Both the position numbers and the translations under genes were made by a program. From positions 203,655,381 to 203,719,380 of the forward strand of contig JBOZIK010000001.1 of NCBI GenBank assembly GCA_051453625.1: a DNA stretch of 64,000 nucleotides, given 5' to 3'. Source of the DNA: Welwitschia mirabilis. Taxonomy: Eukaryota; Gnetophyta; Gnetopsida; Welwitschiales. This document shows positions 21,821-34,655 of this stretch, one piece after another (position 1 is the first letter of the stretch; each line of letters opens with the position of its first letter). The notes below the pieces were generated by a model. That model was not told the DNA's origin, made no database searches, and saw nothing but the letters and a program-made list of their open reading frames with translations.

Positions 21821-23099
21821 AAAATGGTAAGAAATTTATATTTCTAGTATTTTTGTTAAAAATTTTAAGTCCTAATGCATAATGACTAGACCCTTAACTA
21901 TGCCTCTTACAAATGTCTTAGCCATATTATCATACCATTGAATAATTTCTCTTGCTTTAAAATCTAAAATTAATATGAAAGACATCATCCCTTTAATCAT
22001 TTAAATGATAAGTCAAATGAGGCTTTCTATTCATTTTTCTCTTCTCAAGATGTATGTATTATAAATTACTCTATATTCCATTTAAAAAAGTACTATTATT
22101 AAGTATAATTCATCCTATTCTCACTAGGATAACATCAAGGATTATAGCCTTTTTCCCTTCTTGTATATCAGCCTCCTCAATCTCTTAGAACTCAACTTAT
22201 TCAACATGTAATAGATCAAGCCATATGCAAATCTTACAAACAAGTATATCCATATGTAAATTTTACACAAAAAATAATCTTTAAAATAATGTCATCTAGA
22301 CTAGTATCTAGATGATAAGATAGATGAGATTTATCCTTCTTTTCTAATTATCTTAGGGTTGTTATTTAGATAATGTAGCAAATGACATCCATAATAGCAT
22401 AGGTTAAAACACTTTTTCACCTAGTTTTATTTATTTTTTAATTAATTTCCTCTATTCTCATGCTATAGTAATTGTTCTTTTACTGCTCTAACATCCAAAC
22501 AACTTTATTTTATTAAATCTATTCTTCAAATGCAAGATTTAAATAATTTTTTCAAACATAAGATGTATTTTAAAATTTTTCTAATTTTTACTTATTTCTC
22601 TTATTTATCAGTCTTTTTGAATTTCACTTTCATGTATAATAATCAATTTTTAATCTCCATTATTTTAATCTAAATGGATTTGAATTTCATTGTGTATTTT
22701 ATGAAATGTGTGAATTTGTATGCTTTATAAGGTAGAATTATTTTTTTTTTCCTCCCAAAATTAGATTTCTCTCACATCGTGTTATGAAATATAGTCATGT
22801 TTATAGCCAAAATGTTTAATGCATAAAGCTCTATAATTCTACTAGATCATTTTTTAATATATACCATTCATTTTATTTTTACATTTCTACATCCATCATT
22901 CTTATCAAAATTCATACAATTCACACATTTCTCATACAATTTGGGATGAATTCTAGTACATGGAGGTAGAAATTTATTAATATGACTTTATGCTAAATTT
23001 TTTAAAAGGACATTAAAAAATTATGATACATACTATATAATGGATCTAAAATATCAATTTTTTCAATGATGTATATTATGAATATTTAGTATACTATGT
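21821..23099 (+). other. 3' internal non-coding region of an Athila-like element
   Basis: No open frame is recognised. The region about 22260-22860 aligns loosely with 41220-41800 in element C: both contain the TCATCTAGA-type word, then GAATTTCATTGTGTATTTTA / AAATTTCATTATGTATTTTA, then TCTCACATCGTG / TCTCACAAACCG. It therefore seems to be the DNA between integrase and the envelope-position frame of a related element whose pol part is missing here. Confidence 0.5.
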
Positions 23100-24290
23100 A
23101 CTAGAGCTCAATCTAAATAGGTAGAGGTAGAGATAGAATCCTCTTCCAAAACCACCTTAGGATCTCTCATAGATCTAGTAATTGAGAGAGTTAAACCAGT
23201 TTATTTCCTTTCTCATTTTGCTAGATCTTAGTCTATTTAAATGGCATCTATTAGGTTTGAAAGGGGCTTTGATGATTTCATGATATGATTAGATCCTAGG
23301 TTCAATGACAGGCTAATAGAGCTCTAGTTGCAATAAATTCTGAATGCACAAGGTAGTTATTTCACCTTAGAGATTTGATATGTTTATGACTTCATGCATA
23401 TATAGGTATGGCCAGATGAATATAATCACATGATATACATGATCATAATCATAATCCATGATCATAAGAAATCAATTCTGCCAGGAAATATAACTATGGT
23501 AATAGGATTAGGTGGATTGGATAGCATTTATATACATTGAGTAGGTGGTGAGGTAGATTAACATACTTATAGCATGATGTTAGATATTCTACTAAAAGTA
23601 GTAGGAAATAGGGAAGAAGTCCTAGTAATACATCTTTCTCTATCCTATAGAGTTTTTCATAGAGGATTGATTCATAACATTAATTCTTCCTTCCATAATA
23701 GCCACTATATGATAGCATATCTACACATATTAAAAACATTTAATTACGAGAAGTAGATGGAATTGGCTTTCTTCATATGAAGGAGATTACAAGCTATGTT
23801 AGAGGAATAACTCATCTAGACAGTTGGCTTCTTATGCTTTCTTATTGCTATCTTTAAAATTTTTAGCAATCTAAAGCTAGTAAATGAGTAGAAAATGCCT
23901 TATTTACAGACCTCTACCTACTACATGTAGGATATAAAAATATATATTCACAGATATTCTAATTAGTAGTAGCAATAGGTGCTTATACGTATCCTAAGAG
24001 TAGTTATAGTTAACTAAAAATAGGCTCTGCTAGTAGGTACAGTACATGAAACACATGAGATAATGGATAAGATTTCTATGAAGATTAGACATATAATGAC
24101 TTCCATGAAGTATCAAATGACTTTTATGAAACATCATATGATTGATATGAGAAAGTACATGTCAGCTCTAGAGAGTTATATTAAACAGATTAAGAAGGAC
24201 ATCATTGTAGATCTTCTAAAGATAGTATATTTCTAATATGAGGAGATCACATGCTTAGTATAGACTATTATGAGTACCCATTTTTCGTTG
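23100..24290 (+). pseudogene. Decayed envelope-position ORF, copy 1
   Basis: A run of related codons broken by many stops. The longest open part is 23574-23756, reading YRVFHRGLIHNINSSFHNSH near residues 26-45. The same protein is recognisable at 42060-43340 in element C, where YRVIYRRLIHNISSSFHDNH is found; upstream, NAQGSYFTLEI here parallels NAHGLYYVSKTREF there. It lies between pol-type 3' DNA and a polypurine tract plus LTR, the place where some Athila elements carry an envelope-like frame. Some segments recall the 'putative plant transposon protein' family, but function is unknown. Confidence 0.55.
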
Positions 24291-24760
24291 GAGGAAAAAT
24301 TCCCTTCCTCTTCCCTTTCTTCAAGCTGTATAGTAGAGTTTACTATAGCCCATTGAGGTAGTTGATGTTATATATGTGTATATATACATATACATATTTT
24401 TCGTAGTATCTTATTTTATCTAATTGACTTGGCAAACATATAAGTTAGTAACTAATATAATTTTTGCATGAGATTGTGTATTTCAAAAATTTATTCAAAG
24501 AAGAACCAATTTTCAAGAAAACAATATAAAGAAGTTGAGAAATTAGTTTTTGAGATTGTCATCCTATATGTCGTCTTGATGAAAAACCAAGTAACACATT
24601 ATTTTTCTTAAATTTTCACATGCTATTAAGTTTCTAATATAGTGAGACTTCTAACTTTCATTTATGTATTTCAATAATTGATTATCCTTACCAATTTAGC
24701 TGTTTGTTATCGTTTTCCACTTTTTTAATTAGGGATTAATAAACACTTAGTATGGGGCTA
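24291..24760 (+). other. Spacer ending in a polypurine tract
   Basis: AT-rich DNA with no gene, including a TATATGTGTATATATACATA-type run near 24370-24395. It ends AGTATGGGGCTA (24749-24760) directly before the LTR; GGCTAAGTGAGGACTA sits at the same place in C. Confidence 0.6.
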
Positions 24761-26220
24761 TGTTATGAGTCTAATTGATGATATTTAATATCATGTTTAA
24801 AGTATGTTTTAGGTAATTTTAATATGTTTCTAAGTGAAACAAGAATAATATGATGCCTAAAGAATATGATCATACAAAACATCAAATTCAAAGGTAATGA
24901 ATCATTTTTGAAAACATTTCATACTCCTTAGCTTTTCTAAAACATCATGAACTCAATGCAAGTAATGAATGATGATCAGGAGACTATAAGATAGATAAAA
25001 GTATGTTGTCCATAATGTTATCCATATCACACTATAAAGGATGATAATCATTAAAGCATTTAAATCATAGTTTCAAATCTAATCATAACCTAGGAAGTAA
25101 AAAAGACTAAATATTGACTATCATAAATCTAAATGTCTAGACAATAGTCAGTTAGATAACTAATAAATTTAATAAATAAAAAAATAAGTTTTTGTTGATA
25201 ATCATTTACCTAATCATCTAGATAACACTCAAGACCATTAACAGGATTTGAAGAAATAGAGCTTATAATTTTATTATTGGTACTCATCAACTTGGCTATC
25301 TAGATAATAACTAGGATAACACTAAGGACATGAAAAGTTAAACATTCATGAAGAAGATAAATGAAAGACTAGAAAACATGAGAAGACAAAAGATCAATAC
25401 TCATCCACCTAGTTATCTAAACAACACCTAGGACAACATCGAGAAGATGAAATTCAACTATCACTAAGAAGACATGTGGAAGTCAAAAAGCCAAGGGAAG
25501 ATAAAAGATCAATAGCAATCCACCTGGTCATCCGATTGATGCCTAAATAAATGATAGGTATGAATAATACAAAATAAACTTTATCAATTATGTATTCATT
25601 TTTATGATCATCACTAGTCCATTATAAGTATTTAGTAATTGTAATAGTCATCCTAAATCCTATAACTATCCATTTTAAATCCCCTATTTACTCATCTTAA
25701 TTACATAGATTATTCTTATAACAACTTAAAAAGTGATTGAGCAAGAAATCCATTCTAGTTATAGAGAAGAGTGTTACTTAGTATTGAGTTATGTCTCCTT
25801 CATTGAGGAGTTCTTACTTTATACATGAATGTGATATTTTGGTTAATGAAATATTAATTAAAGTATTATTTTTAAATATTACTTTTTATCTTCCTTATAG
25901 CTTATATTGATTACTATTAAGTAACAGTTATTTATAATTGATATAGATTATAAGGGTTAACTTGGATGATAATAAGTTAGTACACTCAGTTAGGACTTGC
26001 ATTTAGATTGCATTCATTCCTACATTTCGCATTTCATTTATTGAATAATTAAATTTTATTCTTTGTATTAATTTATCATTTTTGAAACTTAGGTTAAAAA
26101 TTATTTGTGATAACCTTTTTTCTTTCTTTTTGGAATTCCTCTCTAGAATATAACATTTGGGTTAACTCCCATATACTAGTGCATTTCATGTGATTTTATT
26201 AAAGATTTGCAAGTACCAAA
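24761..26220 (+). repeat. Divergent Athila-like LTR
   Basis: It starts TGTTATGAGTCTAATTGATG right after a polypurine tract, so it is a 3' LTR. The centre holds TATAGAGAAGAGTGTTACTT then GTCTCCTTCATTGAGGAG, matching the block at 15960-16010, and near the end AACATTTGGGTTAACTCCCATATACTAG. U3 differs clearly from the other LTRs, suggesting a subfamily. Words of the CTAGATAAC type recur at about 25205, 25300, 25400 and 25520. The right end near 26215 is not sharp. Confidence 0.6.
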
Positions 26221-28899
26221 ATAAAAGATTCATTTTAAAGAAAGATTAGTTTGAGTATAATTTTTACATCCCAATAGTTATAGTTAACTTATGAATACTT
26301 TTGAACCATCCCAAATATAATCAACTTGTAGGATTATCAAGGTGTTAGGATTATCATTATTGTAATGTTTGTAATTAGTAGATTAATATTTATGTGATTT
26401 GATCTATATCTAAGGAATATAAAAATTATAGATATGATTAAATTCATGACTATTAGGTGATATGATTAAATTCATCCTTATCTAGGAGTTAGAGTTATCT
26501 TAAAACCTAGCATTATTAAGGATATAATTGATTTTACTCATGGTTTAAGATTATTCAAGATATAATTAATTTTATAGCAACTAGGAATTAAGGTTATTAT
26601 AATTACAAATAAATTTATGATTATTAAGAAAAAATGTTGTTAAATATATAATTAGAGTTATATTCTTATAAATTTATTAAGTTCTTAACATAACTAGTAT
26701 TTAAGTTAATATAGAGCTGTGATACTAATCTATGACATCTTTTCTTATCCTATCCTAATTAAGCACTATTTTTTTCTTTGTTGTTTTCTCTTTCTTCATT
26801 CTTTATCATTATCATCATCATCATCATCATCATCATATAATAGACATAGAGAAACCTAAGATAATATTTTACTTATTCCTTTATTAGCATTTTAATATTT
26901 TGAGAAAATAAATTAAATTGTTAATATATATTTATCTATAATTAATTTGTAGGTTATTTTTATTTACAAACAATAGTGATGTCTTAAGTTTTTTATCACA
27001 TAGACAAATATCTTGTAAATAGTTGAGAAGATGTAAACTTATTATAAACATATATAGATAAGTTCAATAATAATACCTAAATAATATAATAGGAGATTAC
27101 AACTCCCTTTAATGGCATTTCAACTCAATATCTGGTCATTCTCTGGATGTGATTTGATTCTACTTTACATTTTAAACTATACAATTATGAATAGGCTTAA
27201 CTTTATAGGCTTACACTTTACTTTGATATACTCCAATATAGGTAATAGATGGTACATGAGGTGGATGCATGTTTACAAATAAATCCAGCTTTCTTAAAAA
27301 TCTCTAAATGATGTAACATCCATCATCAATGTTAAGGGCTTAATATATTAAGTCATAATAATTCATACATGGGTATGACAAGATATTGATGGTCAAATCA
27401 CTTCTAAAGGGGTATTTTGAAAAATAAAAATGCAATGCAACCTACCTTGGTAATGAAATCCAAGTATAGGGATAAATATTATTAGGTTTATCTTGATTTA
27501 GTCATGTTTGATAAATACCCCATATAAATGCATGTATTTGATTCTAACTAATGTAGATATTTAATGTATTATTTACCTAGTTATAATAATTCTTATCATC
27601 ATTAGGTTTATTTTATAAAAACAATCATAAAATAGAAACCAAACATACTATAACACCTCTATATTCAAGATTATAATAATAAAAATCTAAATAAGGAAAA
27701 CATCTTTTTATTTTATGTATAAATAAAAAAATACTTTTTCTTTTCTTTTTTGATGATAATAAGAATATTCAAAATGTATCAAATAACACTTAATAATGTA
27801 CTCAAAGAACTAATCCTTACTTAGAGCTATGTTGATCCTAAAAGCATTCTTATATGTGCATATAACAATGTTCATAAATTGGTGCAATGAAAGAGAATAA
27901 AAGGAAGTATAAATTAGGAAAAATTTTTAATATATAACTCTTTATTTAAAATTCATATGAATATATTATACATAAAGAAAGTAAATAATAAGCCAAACAC
28001 TATTTATGTTACTTAGACTACTAAAGTGAAAATCCTTACAAGCATACACATTTAAAGTAAAATAAATGAAAAAGGTAAAAGAGGTACTTCAATAAATAAA
28101 ATATTATTTCTAAGTAATATAAATAAACAATACTAATATAAACATGTCTTGTATACTTAAATTCTTATAAAATTTTTGTAATAAATTTTATATAATTTAA
28201 TACATTAATTATAACATTTTTAGGTTCTAAGAAGACATTATAGTTAAAAATTAATAATTAATTAACTATGAAGCAAAAAAATTATGGTAGTTTTTTAGAA
28301 AATAGATCATAACAAGATCCTTATAATCTAACTCAAATGATCTTGAAATTCTAAAAATATTATTTTGTCATCATTTAAAATTGAACACTATCAATGTTTC
28401 TAAAATTACACTCCTATCGCACTACACTAAAATGATCATAACTTTCAAAATACTTTGTTTTTTCAAATGATTTAAGATGTTTTGGAAATTTTATTTAATC
28501 ACCTACAATTTAGGATTCTCAAATTTATGGATATATTAATTAATAGTTACAAAGATATAAAAATGTTACTTATTATTTTCTCATTTATTTACTAATATAT
28601 TTTAATAGATAATTTTTTTAAAACTTATTACACATCATAAAAATTATTATTTTTACATTTTCATAGTTATAATATAGTCCTAGACTTACAAAAAGATGTT
28701 TATGCCTACTCATTAATAAGATACCTTGTTTATATCCTATGCTTCTATTCTGAAAATTTAACTTTGGCTATAAAAAATATGGTAATATTTTGTTAACTAG
28801 TTTTGCAATAATTTAAATTAGTAAATCAATGAGTATAATAGCTAAAATAATAGTCTATAAAAAATATTAACTAAATTTACTAATTTAAATCAATGTAGA
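26221..28899. other. No recognised gene; AT-rich DNA
   Basis: No coding, RNA or element-specific motif is recognised on either strand beyond the ATC microsatellite listed separately. A passage at about 28380-28560 (CATAACTTTCAAAATACTTT, AGATGTTTTGGAAATTTTAT) vaguely recalls chromovirus LTRs, but no boundary can be drawn. Confidence 0.4.
26811..26836. repeat. (ATC)n microsatellite
   Basis: About eight and a half perfect ATC units, preceded by an interrupted ATCATT unit. Confidence 0.95.
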
Positions 28900-30354
28900 A
28901 AGAAAAATCAAATTAATTTTTAAAAAACCATTTACTATAAGCCTTAGGATTATCATGAAGGAGTCTAATCTAAAAGAGATTTTCTTGAGGATCAAAATTT
29001 ACCCTAATAAGATGAACCTAATGTATATCAAATGAAAAATATATTATACAAAATAAACAAGGGTATATAGTGTATAGTGAACCCCTGAAATGATAACTTA
29101 GCCATAATTATCCATTAGTAATCTCAATCACTAAGTATAAGAGACTGTCTATATCTTCCCATATCTTAATGAGAGTTAATGGAAGGGAATAATATAATTT
29201 TATGATATATCATAAATAGTGATATAATATAAGTATTACATCAATTTACTAGAATATTTAAAGAGATCATATGAATAATATGAGTAAAGAAATTACTTGG
29301 AAATATTAGTAAGTCTTTAACAATTAAAGATTAATAATAATCTAAGCTTAAGAGTTCCTTAGCTTTAAGCCTCTAATTTCCAAGCTCCATAAGTAAGAGA
29401 ATTAAAGAATGAGAGATGAAAGAAGAAAATGCATTTGTATGGAAAAGATAGAAAGTATCTTATTTTTATAAGAGGGGGAAGAATCTTTATATACAGATCA
29501 AAAAAGGCACATAGTTCAAGATTACAATATAATATGATTTAACATTAATAAATTGGATAACTAATAAGTGACATTGTAGTACCAAAAAAATATTATATTT
29601 ATGACTCATGCACCTAACTAGTGCATATAATATTCTTTCTTTAATTCGCAAGATTAATTACATGCATCATTTTATCATGCTAGCTCCTTCTTAATCCTTC
29701 ATAAGCTCACAATTAAGTTTAATTCATCTAAGAAATGTATCAAAAGAATAAATATAAAAATCTCAAAATTGTAATATAGCATAATGAAATTAACCCTTTA
29801 ATTCTAATGAATAAAACAATAAATAGGCTATGAATCAAGTTTTCTTACATATCTAAAGAGCATAAAAGTCATGATAGATTAAATCTACTCATTTATCATT
29901 CTTACTTTTAGGTAAGAGTATATGTACTTGTTTACATGTTTATTTATTTCATAATGCATACACCCTAGCAATCACATAACAAAAAGAAGAAAATGTCTAT
30001 TCATAATATAATGCACTTATCAAATTTACTAAGAATTTAAATTATTAAATAAGATGTAAAATATATTATAATATCCTCTTGAAACTTTCAATTTATTAGT
30101 TTTATCATGTGATTTTAATTTCTTTCATAATGGATTATCTAATTTTAAATGCTTGGATAGCTTTTCTAATAAAAATATTCCAACATAATTATTATTATTT
30201 TTATGATGAATTATAAAAATTACAAACTAACATTAATTTAAGATACCATATTATTTTAATAAGGCCTTTAAAGAAGAGTAATTTATCATCTAATTGAAAG
30301 CTTATTATACTTAATATTCAAGTTAATAAGATTTATAGAATATGGGATATGACA
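28900..30354 (-). repeat. 3' LTR of chromovirus-type element F (left end uncertain)
   Basis: Read on the minus strand, the element's coding region ends at about 30438, followed by the purine-rich AAATGGGAAAATA (30355-30368) and then TGTCATATCCCATATTC from 30354, the start typical of LTRs in this group. A TATA-like CTGTATATAAAGATTC is at about 29480-29497. The left end is a guess because the partner LTR is not identifiable. Confidence 0.45.
29485..29493 (-). promoter_or_regulatory. TATA-like box in LTR of F
   Basis: Minus strand TATATAAAG followed by ATTCTTCCCCCTC. Its position inside a presumed U3/R region fits a retrotransposon promoter. No other evidence. Confidence 0.35.
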
Positions 30355-30437
30355 TATTTTCCCATTTAGACTAATTCACTCCTAGAAACCAAGATACATA
30401 TATATTTTAATAACACCTAACAATAGAATATGAGATT

Positions 30438-31762
30438 CAAAAATATTTGGATATTAAGTTTTCATTATTTCCTCTTCCTCTTAAGAAGCTTTATCAACAT
30501 TATAATTACTTGATTTTATTTTCACTTGATGGATCTATCTATTTTGTAAATTAATAGTTCATTAGTCTATCATTAATTTTATGTTTTCTATAGTTGAAAA
30601 ATATAGTTATACTAAATATGAGACAAATTTAGGACATGAGAATGATTTGCATTATATTTTCTTAGCATACTTAAATTAAAAACATGATGCATGTGTAATA
30701 ATCAAGGAGGCTGAGCAAGCTTGTATGTAATAAGTCCAACTCTTTCTAATATTTTAAATGATCTAATAAATTGAGAAGCCTATTTTTATCTCTTAACTCT
30801 TTCCTTATTAATTTAATTAATGGCACTTAAAAAATATATGATCATCTATTTTGAACTTATGATCTCTTCTTTGATGGTCTACGTACATATTTTATCTATC
30901 TACTACTTCTTTAAGTTTATCCTTAATGATCTTTGTTTTAGTTTTCAAGTTTTATAACATTTTTTGTTTTATCATTAATTTTCCTTTACATTTTATCTAT
31001 GAACTAAGTTCTCTACATTTTCTATCATATAGTACTTCAAATGGAGCCATTTGAATTGAACTATGATGACTATAATTATATGCAAATTATACTAATAGTA
31101 AATAATCCTCCCAACTCTTGAGATTATCTATAATACATGGTCTAAGAAGATCTTCTAAAATTTAATTAAATCTTTATTCTTGATCATTTATTTAAGGATG
31201 GAATGTAGTATTTATATTTAACTTGATTTCTAAATCCATTTGTAATTCTTGCTAAAACTTAGAAGTAACTAAAGACATGTCATGTAATTGAATAAAATTT
31301 TTACTTTAGCTATATCCTTGATATTATAAGTAGATTTTACTAGAATGAAATGTATTAACTTAGTTGCATTATCAATTATTACCATAACAGAGTTATTACC
31401 TCTATACATCTTTAGAAGTCTTACAATAGAGTCCATGCAAATTACATTCTATTTATACTCTAGAATATTATTAGAATAAAGTAATCCTACTATATTTCTA
31501 TGTTCTACTTAACTTGTTGAAAATCAAGATATCTTAACACAAATTTTTCTATATCCTTTTTCATTTCTTACTATCAAATTTTTTTTTAATCTTTTAATAC
31601 ATTTCAGCTCCTCCATGATGACCTATTATAGGTGGATTATTAAATTTAAATATTAGCTTATGTCTAATTCCATCTATATTAGGAAGCAAAAATTTTTCCT
31701 TAAATTGAATAATACCATCTGCATCAATACTAAAATGTTGTAAATATATTGATTTTACTAAC
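30438..31762 (-). pseudogene. Chromovirus-type integrase, decayed, cut off by element E
   Basis: Minus-strand remnants in order are LLPNIDGIRHKLIF and GHHGGAEMY (zinc-binding side, about 31680-31590), NNSVMVIIDNATKLIHFILV (core, first Asp, about 31400-31340), then TSKF, LEDLLRPCIIDNLKSWEDYL, SSIQMAPFEVLYDRKCREL (about 31060-31000), the KFKIDDHIFFK segment, and a C-terminal EEEEIMKTxYPNIF (about 30470-30440). This is the order for Tekay/Del-like chromovirus integrase. Where the second catalytic Asp belongs (about 31265-31285) roughly ten codons are missing in frame. The gene's upstream part (RNase H, RT) lies at 54299 onward, separated by the insertion of E. Confidence 0.8.
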
Positions 31763-31767
31763 TAGTT

Positions 31768-32855
31768 TATTGTGGTATGATTTTTTGCAATTTTTAAGTT
31801 CTTTAGGCAAAACCTGTAAATCACAATACTTGTAAAAAACACACACTAGTATAGATGAGAGTTAACCTAGATGTTATAATCCATTGAAGGCACTAAGATA
31901 AAAGTTATAAAATTGATTTCCAAAAGTATTATTTATCTTTTCTATTTTAGTAAATAAAAGTAAAAAATATGAAACTATAATGCAATGATGAATGAAGATG
32001 AAATGCAAGATATGAAAATGGAAATGGAATGGATTCTATTTGGTCTCTAATCCTCCTATCACAAGAACTATTTTTGTATAACTTAGATCAACTAGGAAGA
32101 GTTTTATTACTTATTCCTAGATAACATAAAGTATAAGAATTATTAAACAAAATATGGAAAATGCAATATGGAATTCGAATGAGATAGCAATGCGAATTTA
32201 AACTGATAAAATTAACCTTAATAAAAGTTGACCTTATAATCTAAATAGATTATATAATTGTTACTAAACTATAATCAACTTAAACCATAAGGAGAATTTA
32301 TAAAATTATAATGAAAAGAGTAATTTAATTAATCATAAACTTTTACATCCACTTATAACAAAGTAGTAGCACCTGAATGGAGGATACTTAGCTCAACACT
32401 AAGGTAAACTTCTCTTTGTAGCTATTAGATGGATCTCTTATCCTTTAATCTTCTATCACAAGAACATCAAGTACAAAAGATGGAAAAAGAAGTGAAGAAA
32501 GGGAGGGTATNNNNNNNNNNNNNNNNNNNNNNNNNNNNCTCATCCCCTAAAGTTAGAGAAGAAACCCTAGTAGCCTAAATGAATTACATGATCTTATTAA
32601 AAAGATAACATTTTCTGTCTATAGAAAATAGTTGTTATCCTGACTATCATGGAGATGACAATGGTGATGTTACTCCACATCAAAAGGTGATCTATTAACT
32701 TCAAGCCCCAAAGTCAACTCTACAGACTCTATCCATGTTAGAAATGTTGTTGTCTTGTCTATGGTGGGGATCACAGAGGTCAGGATAGGCTTCTTCATTA
32801 TCTAGCTCTAAAATAAATTAGTATTTTACATGGTAAATCCTTCCTTTAAAGTATT
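31768..32855 (-). repeat. 3' LTR of E, left part
   Basis: It aligns with the 5' LTR of E (53049 onward): CTTTAGGCAAAACCTGTAAA here, CTTTAGACAAAACCTGTAAA there. The TG terminus is mutated to TA. It includes a 28-base gap (32511-32538) and words at 32644-32668 and 32754-32788. It breaks at CCTTCCTTTAAAGTATT, where element C starts; the intact partner continues GAAGTATTAAAA. Confidence 0.85.
32644..32788. repeat. Two inverted-repeat words in LTR of E
   Basis: CTATCATGGAGATGACAATG (32644-32663, then GTGATG) and TGTCTATGGTGGGGATCACA (32757-32776, then GAGGTCAGGATAG). Counterparts in the partner LTR lie at about 53926 (CTATTATGAGGAGAACAATG) and 54040 (TTGTCATGGAGATGATGGAG). Confidence 0.65.
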
Positions 32856-33952
32856 TGTTACTTTGCCAACTTGCATATATTTAATAGGGTATTTTAAGTA
32901 GTTTTACAAGATATTAGACATATTTATGTTAGAGTTCCATGATAATGAAGAGTTGAGATGAAAAATACAAAAATACGCAATCTCGATAGTCTTTTATAGC
33001 ATTTGGAGTAGTTCCAAATACTTCTTATTTTTTAGACAAATTTCATTTAAACATTAATATTAATGCATTGGATGAATACTTATAAAATCCTATCATCCAC
33101 CTCATCATCCAAATGATAGTACAGATGATAGAATATTAAATCGAATAAGGATGCTAACTGTGATTAATTTGGTAGATGATGTGGATTAGTTATGAGGTGT
33201 CATCATGCCCTATATCATTTAGATTAACAGCAAGACAACATTTGTTATAATGTCCTACTGAACATTCACCTAATTCTTGTTATTTTTTTGTATGTCTTTT
33301 GGTAAGGCCATTAGGGTTGTGTCCATGCTTATCTGTATATCTTATTTTTATGTGCTTTATATTATTAAGTATTAATTCCACCCTTAACTTTATCTTGTCT
33401 TTACTTACAACATAAATTTTCATGATAGAATATCAAGGGTCAAAGATCCATCTTTGGTAATTATAGAAAGACATCTTTCTTGGTGTTGGATTATGCTTCC
33501 TCCATTAAGGTGTGGCTGCTTTATAACACAGATGTGATTCAATTAATACAAAGAATTCATTTCTATTTTATATGCTTATTTTTCTTATTCTTTATAGCTT
33601 ATGTTGCTTTTGACTCAGTGATAGTTTCTTAAGTGATATAGGTTATGAATGCAACCTTTGTCAAGGTTGAAAATCATTAGTTTAAGTGCATTATTCCTTT
33701 TTATTCCTTGATTAACTTTGCATAAGTGTATTGAATTATACTTTTTTGCATTGTAATTTCTTTTTGTTGATAGAATACAAAGTATCTCTTATGGAAATCA
33801 ATTCTCTTTCTCTAACATGGGCCTTTGATGGATTACAACATTTAGATCAACTCCCATATATATTAGTATGTTGTGTTGTGCAAATATCTATTTTATTTAT
33901 GAATGATAGGATTTCTTAAGCTTAATTATTTGCAAAAATATGCACTGCAACA
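32856..33952 (+). repeat. 5' LTR of element C
   Basis: It starts TGTTACTTTGCCAACTTGCA and ends AATATGCACTGCAACA. It is matched end to end by 43866-44963. The conserved block TTTTGGTAATTATAGAAAGA-like (about 33450) and GATTACAACATTTAGATCAA (33830) are present. A word pair around CATCATCCAAATGATAG is at 33100-33120. Confidence 0.85.
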
Positions 33953-34655
33953 TCTTGGTACTGTTTCTATAGAAATCTGCTTGGAGTTTTAGAGTTGTCA
34001 TAACTTAGATAAGTATTTGGATTTTAGTTTAGATACTTTCCCATAGCAGCATTTTATTTTTATCTATAGTAGAATAGGTTTTCTTTTGATAAGTTTTAGT
34101 CTTTTAATTTTAAAATAAAAGTTTTGTCATTCACCTCATCATTTAGATGATGTGCGGTGATGATTACTCTATGCCTTAAGCCTTCAACTTTTATCTTCTT
34201 TTAAAATTTTTAGGATTTTTCTATTACCCTTTTATCATTTATATGAATTAGGTTAATGATAGTCTATTTTATATGTATTTTATCTCTATTATTTTTGCAT
34301 TTTTATTTTATATATTTTTTCCATTTTTTGTGTTGTTTATGTTTCCGTGATCCATATTATCATCTAGATGACTGTAAGGATGACACTTATTATGCATCAA
34401 AAACTAAGCATGTATAGTAAAATCTAGTAAGAAATAAAAATACCAAGAAGAGTAGCTATTCATAAAGGAAAATATTCAAGAAGGTTTGATTGAGCTCGAA
34501 ACTCACTCAGGTATGCATAGCAAAGGTAGGAAAAGTTTAAAATTATAAAAATTTTTACTTTTATTTCTTTAGAGTTTGATTTTGTGAGAGAAAATTTTTC
34601 AAAATATTATGTGGATGATATTTTTTAATTTTTAAACATGTGTAGCTCATTATAA
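33953..34655 (+). other. Primer-binding site and leader of element C
   Basis: TCTTGGTACTGTTTCTATAG (33953-33972) is the tRNA-Asp-type primer site after several C->T and G->A changes. The leader has no open frame. It contains TCACCTCATCATTTAGATGA (34131-34150) and ATTATCATCTAGATGACTGT then AAGGATGAC (34356-34384), palindromic words of the LTR type. Confidence 0.65.

Noticed and set aside
20359-21825. Target duplication for the LTR at 20364-21820
   Set aside because: CAAAG on the left and AAAAT on the right share only three of five positions, not enough to claim a solo-LTR insertion.
26221-28899. Possible chromovirus LTR around 28380-28560
   Set aside because: Only phrase-level resemblance; no termini, primer site or partner found.
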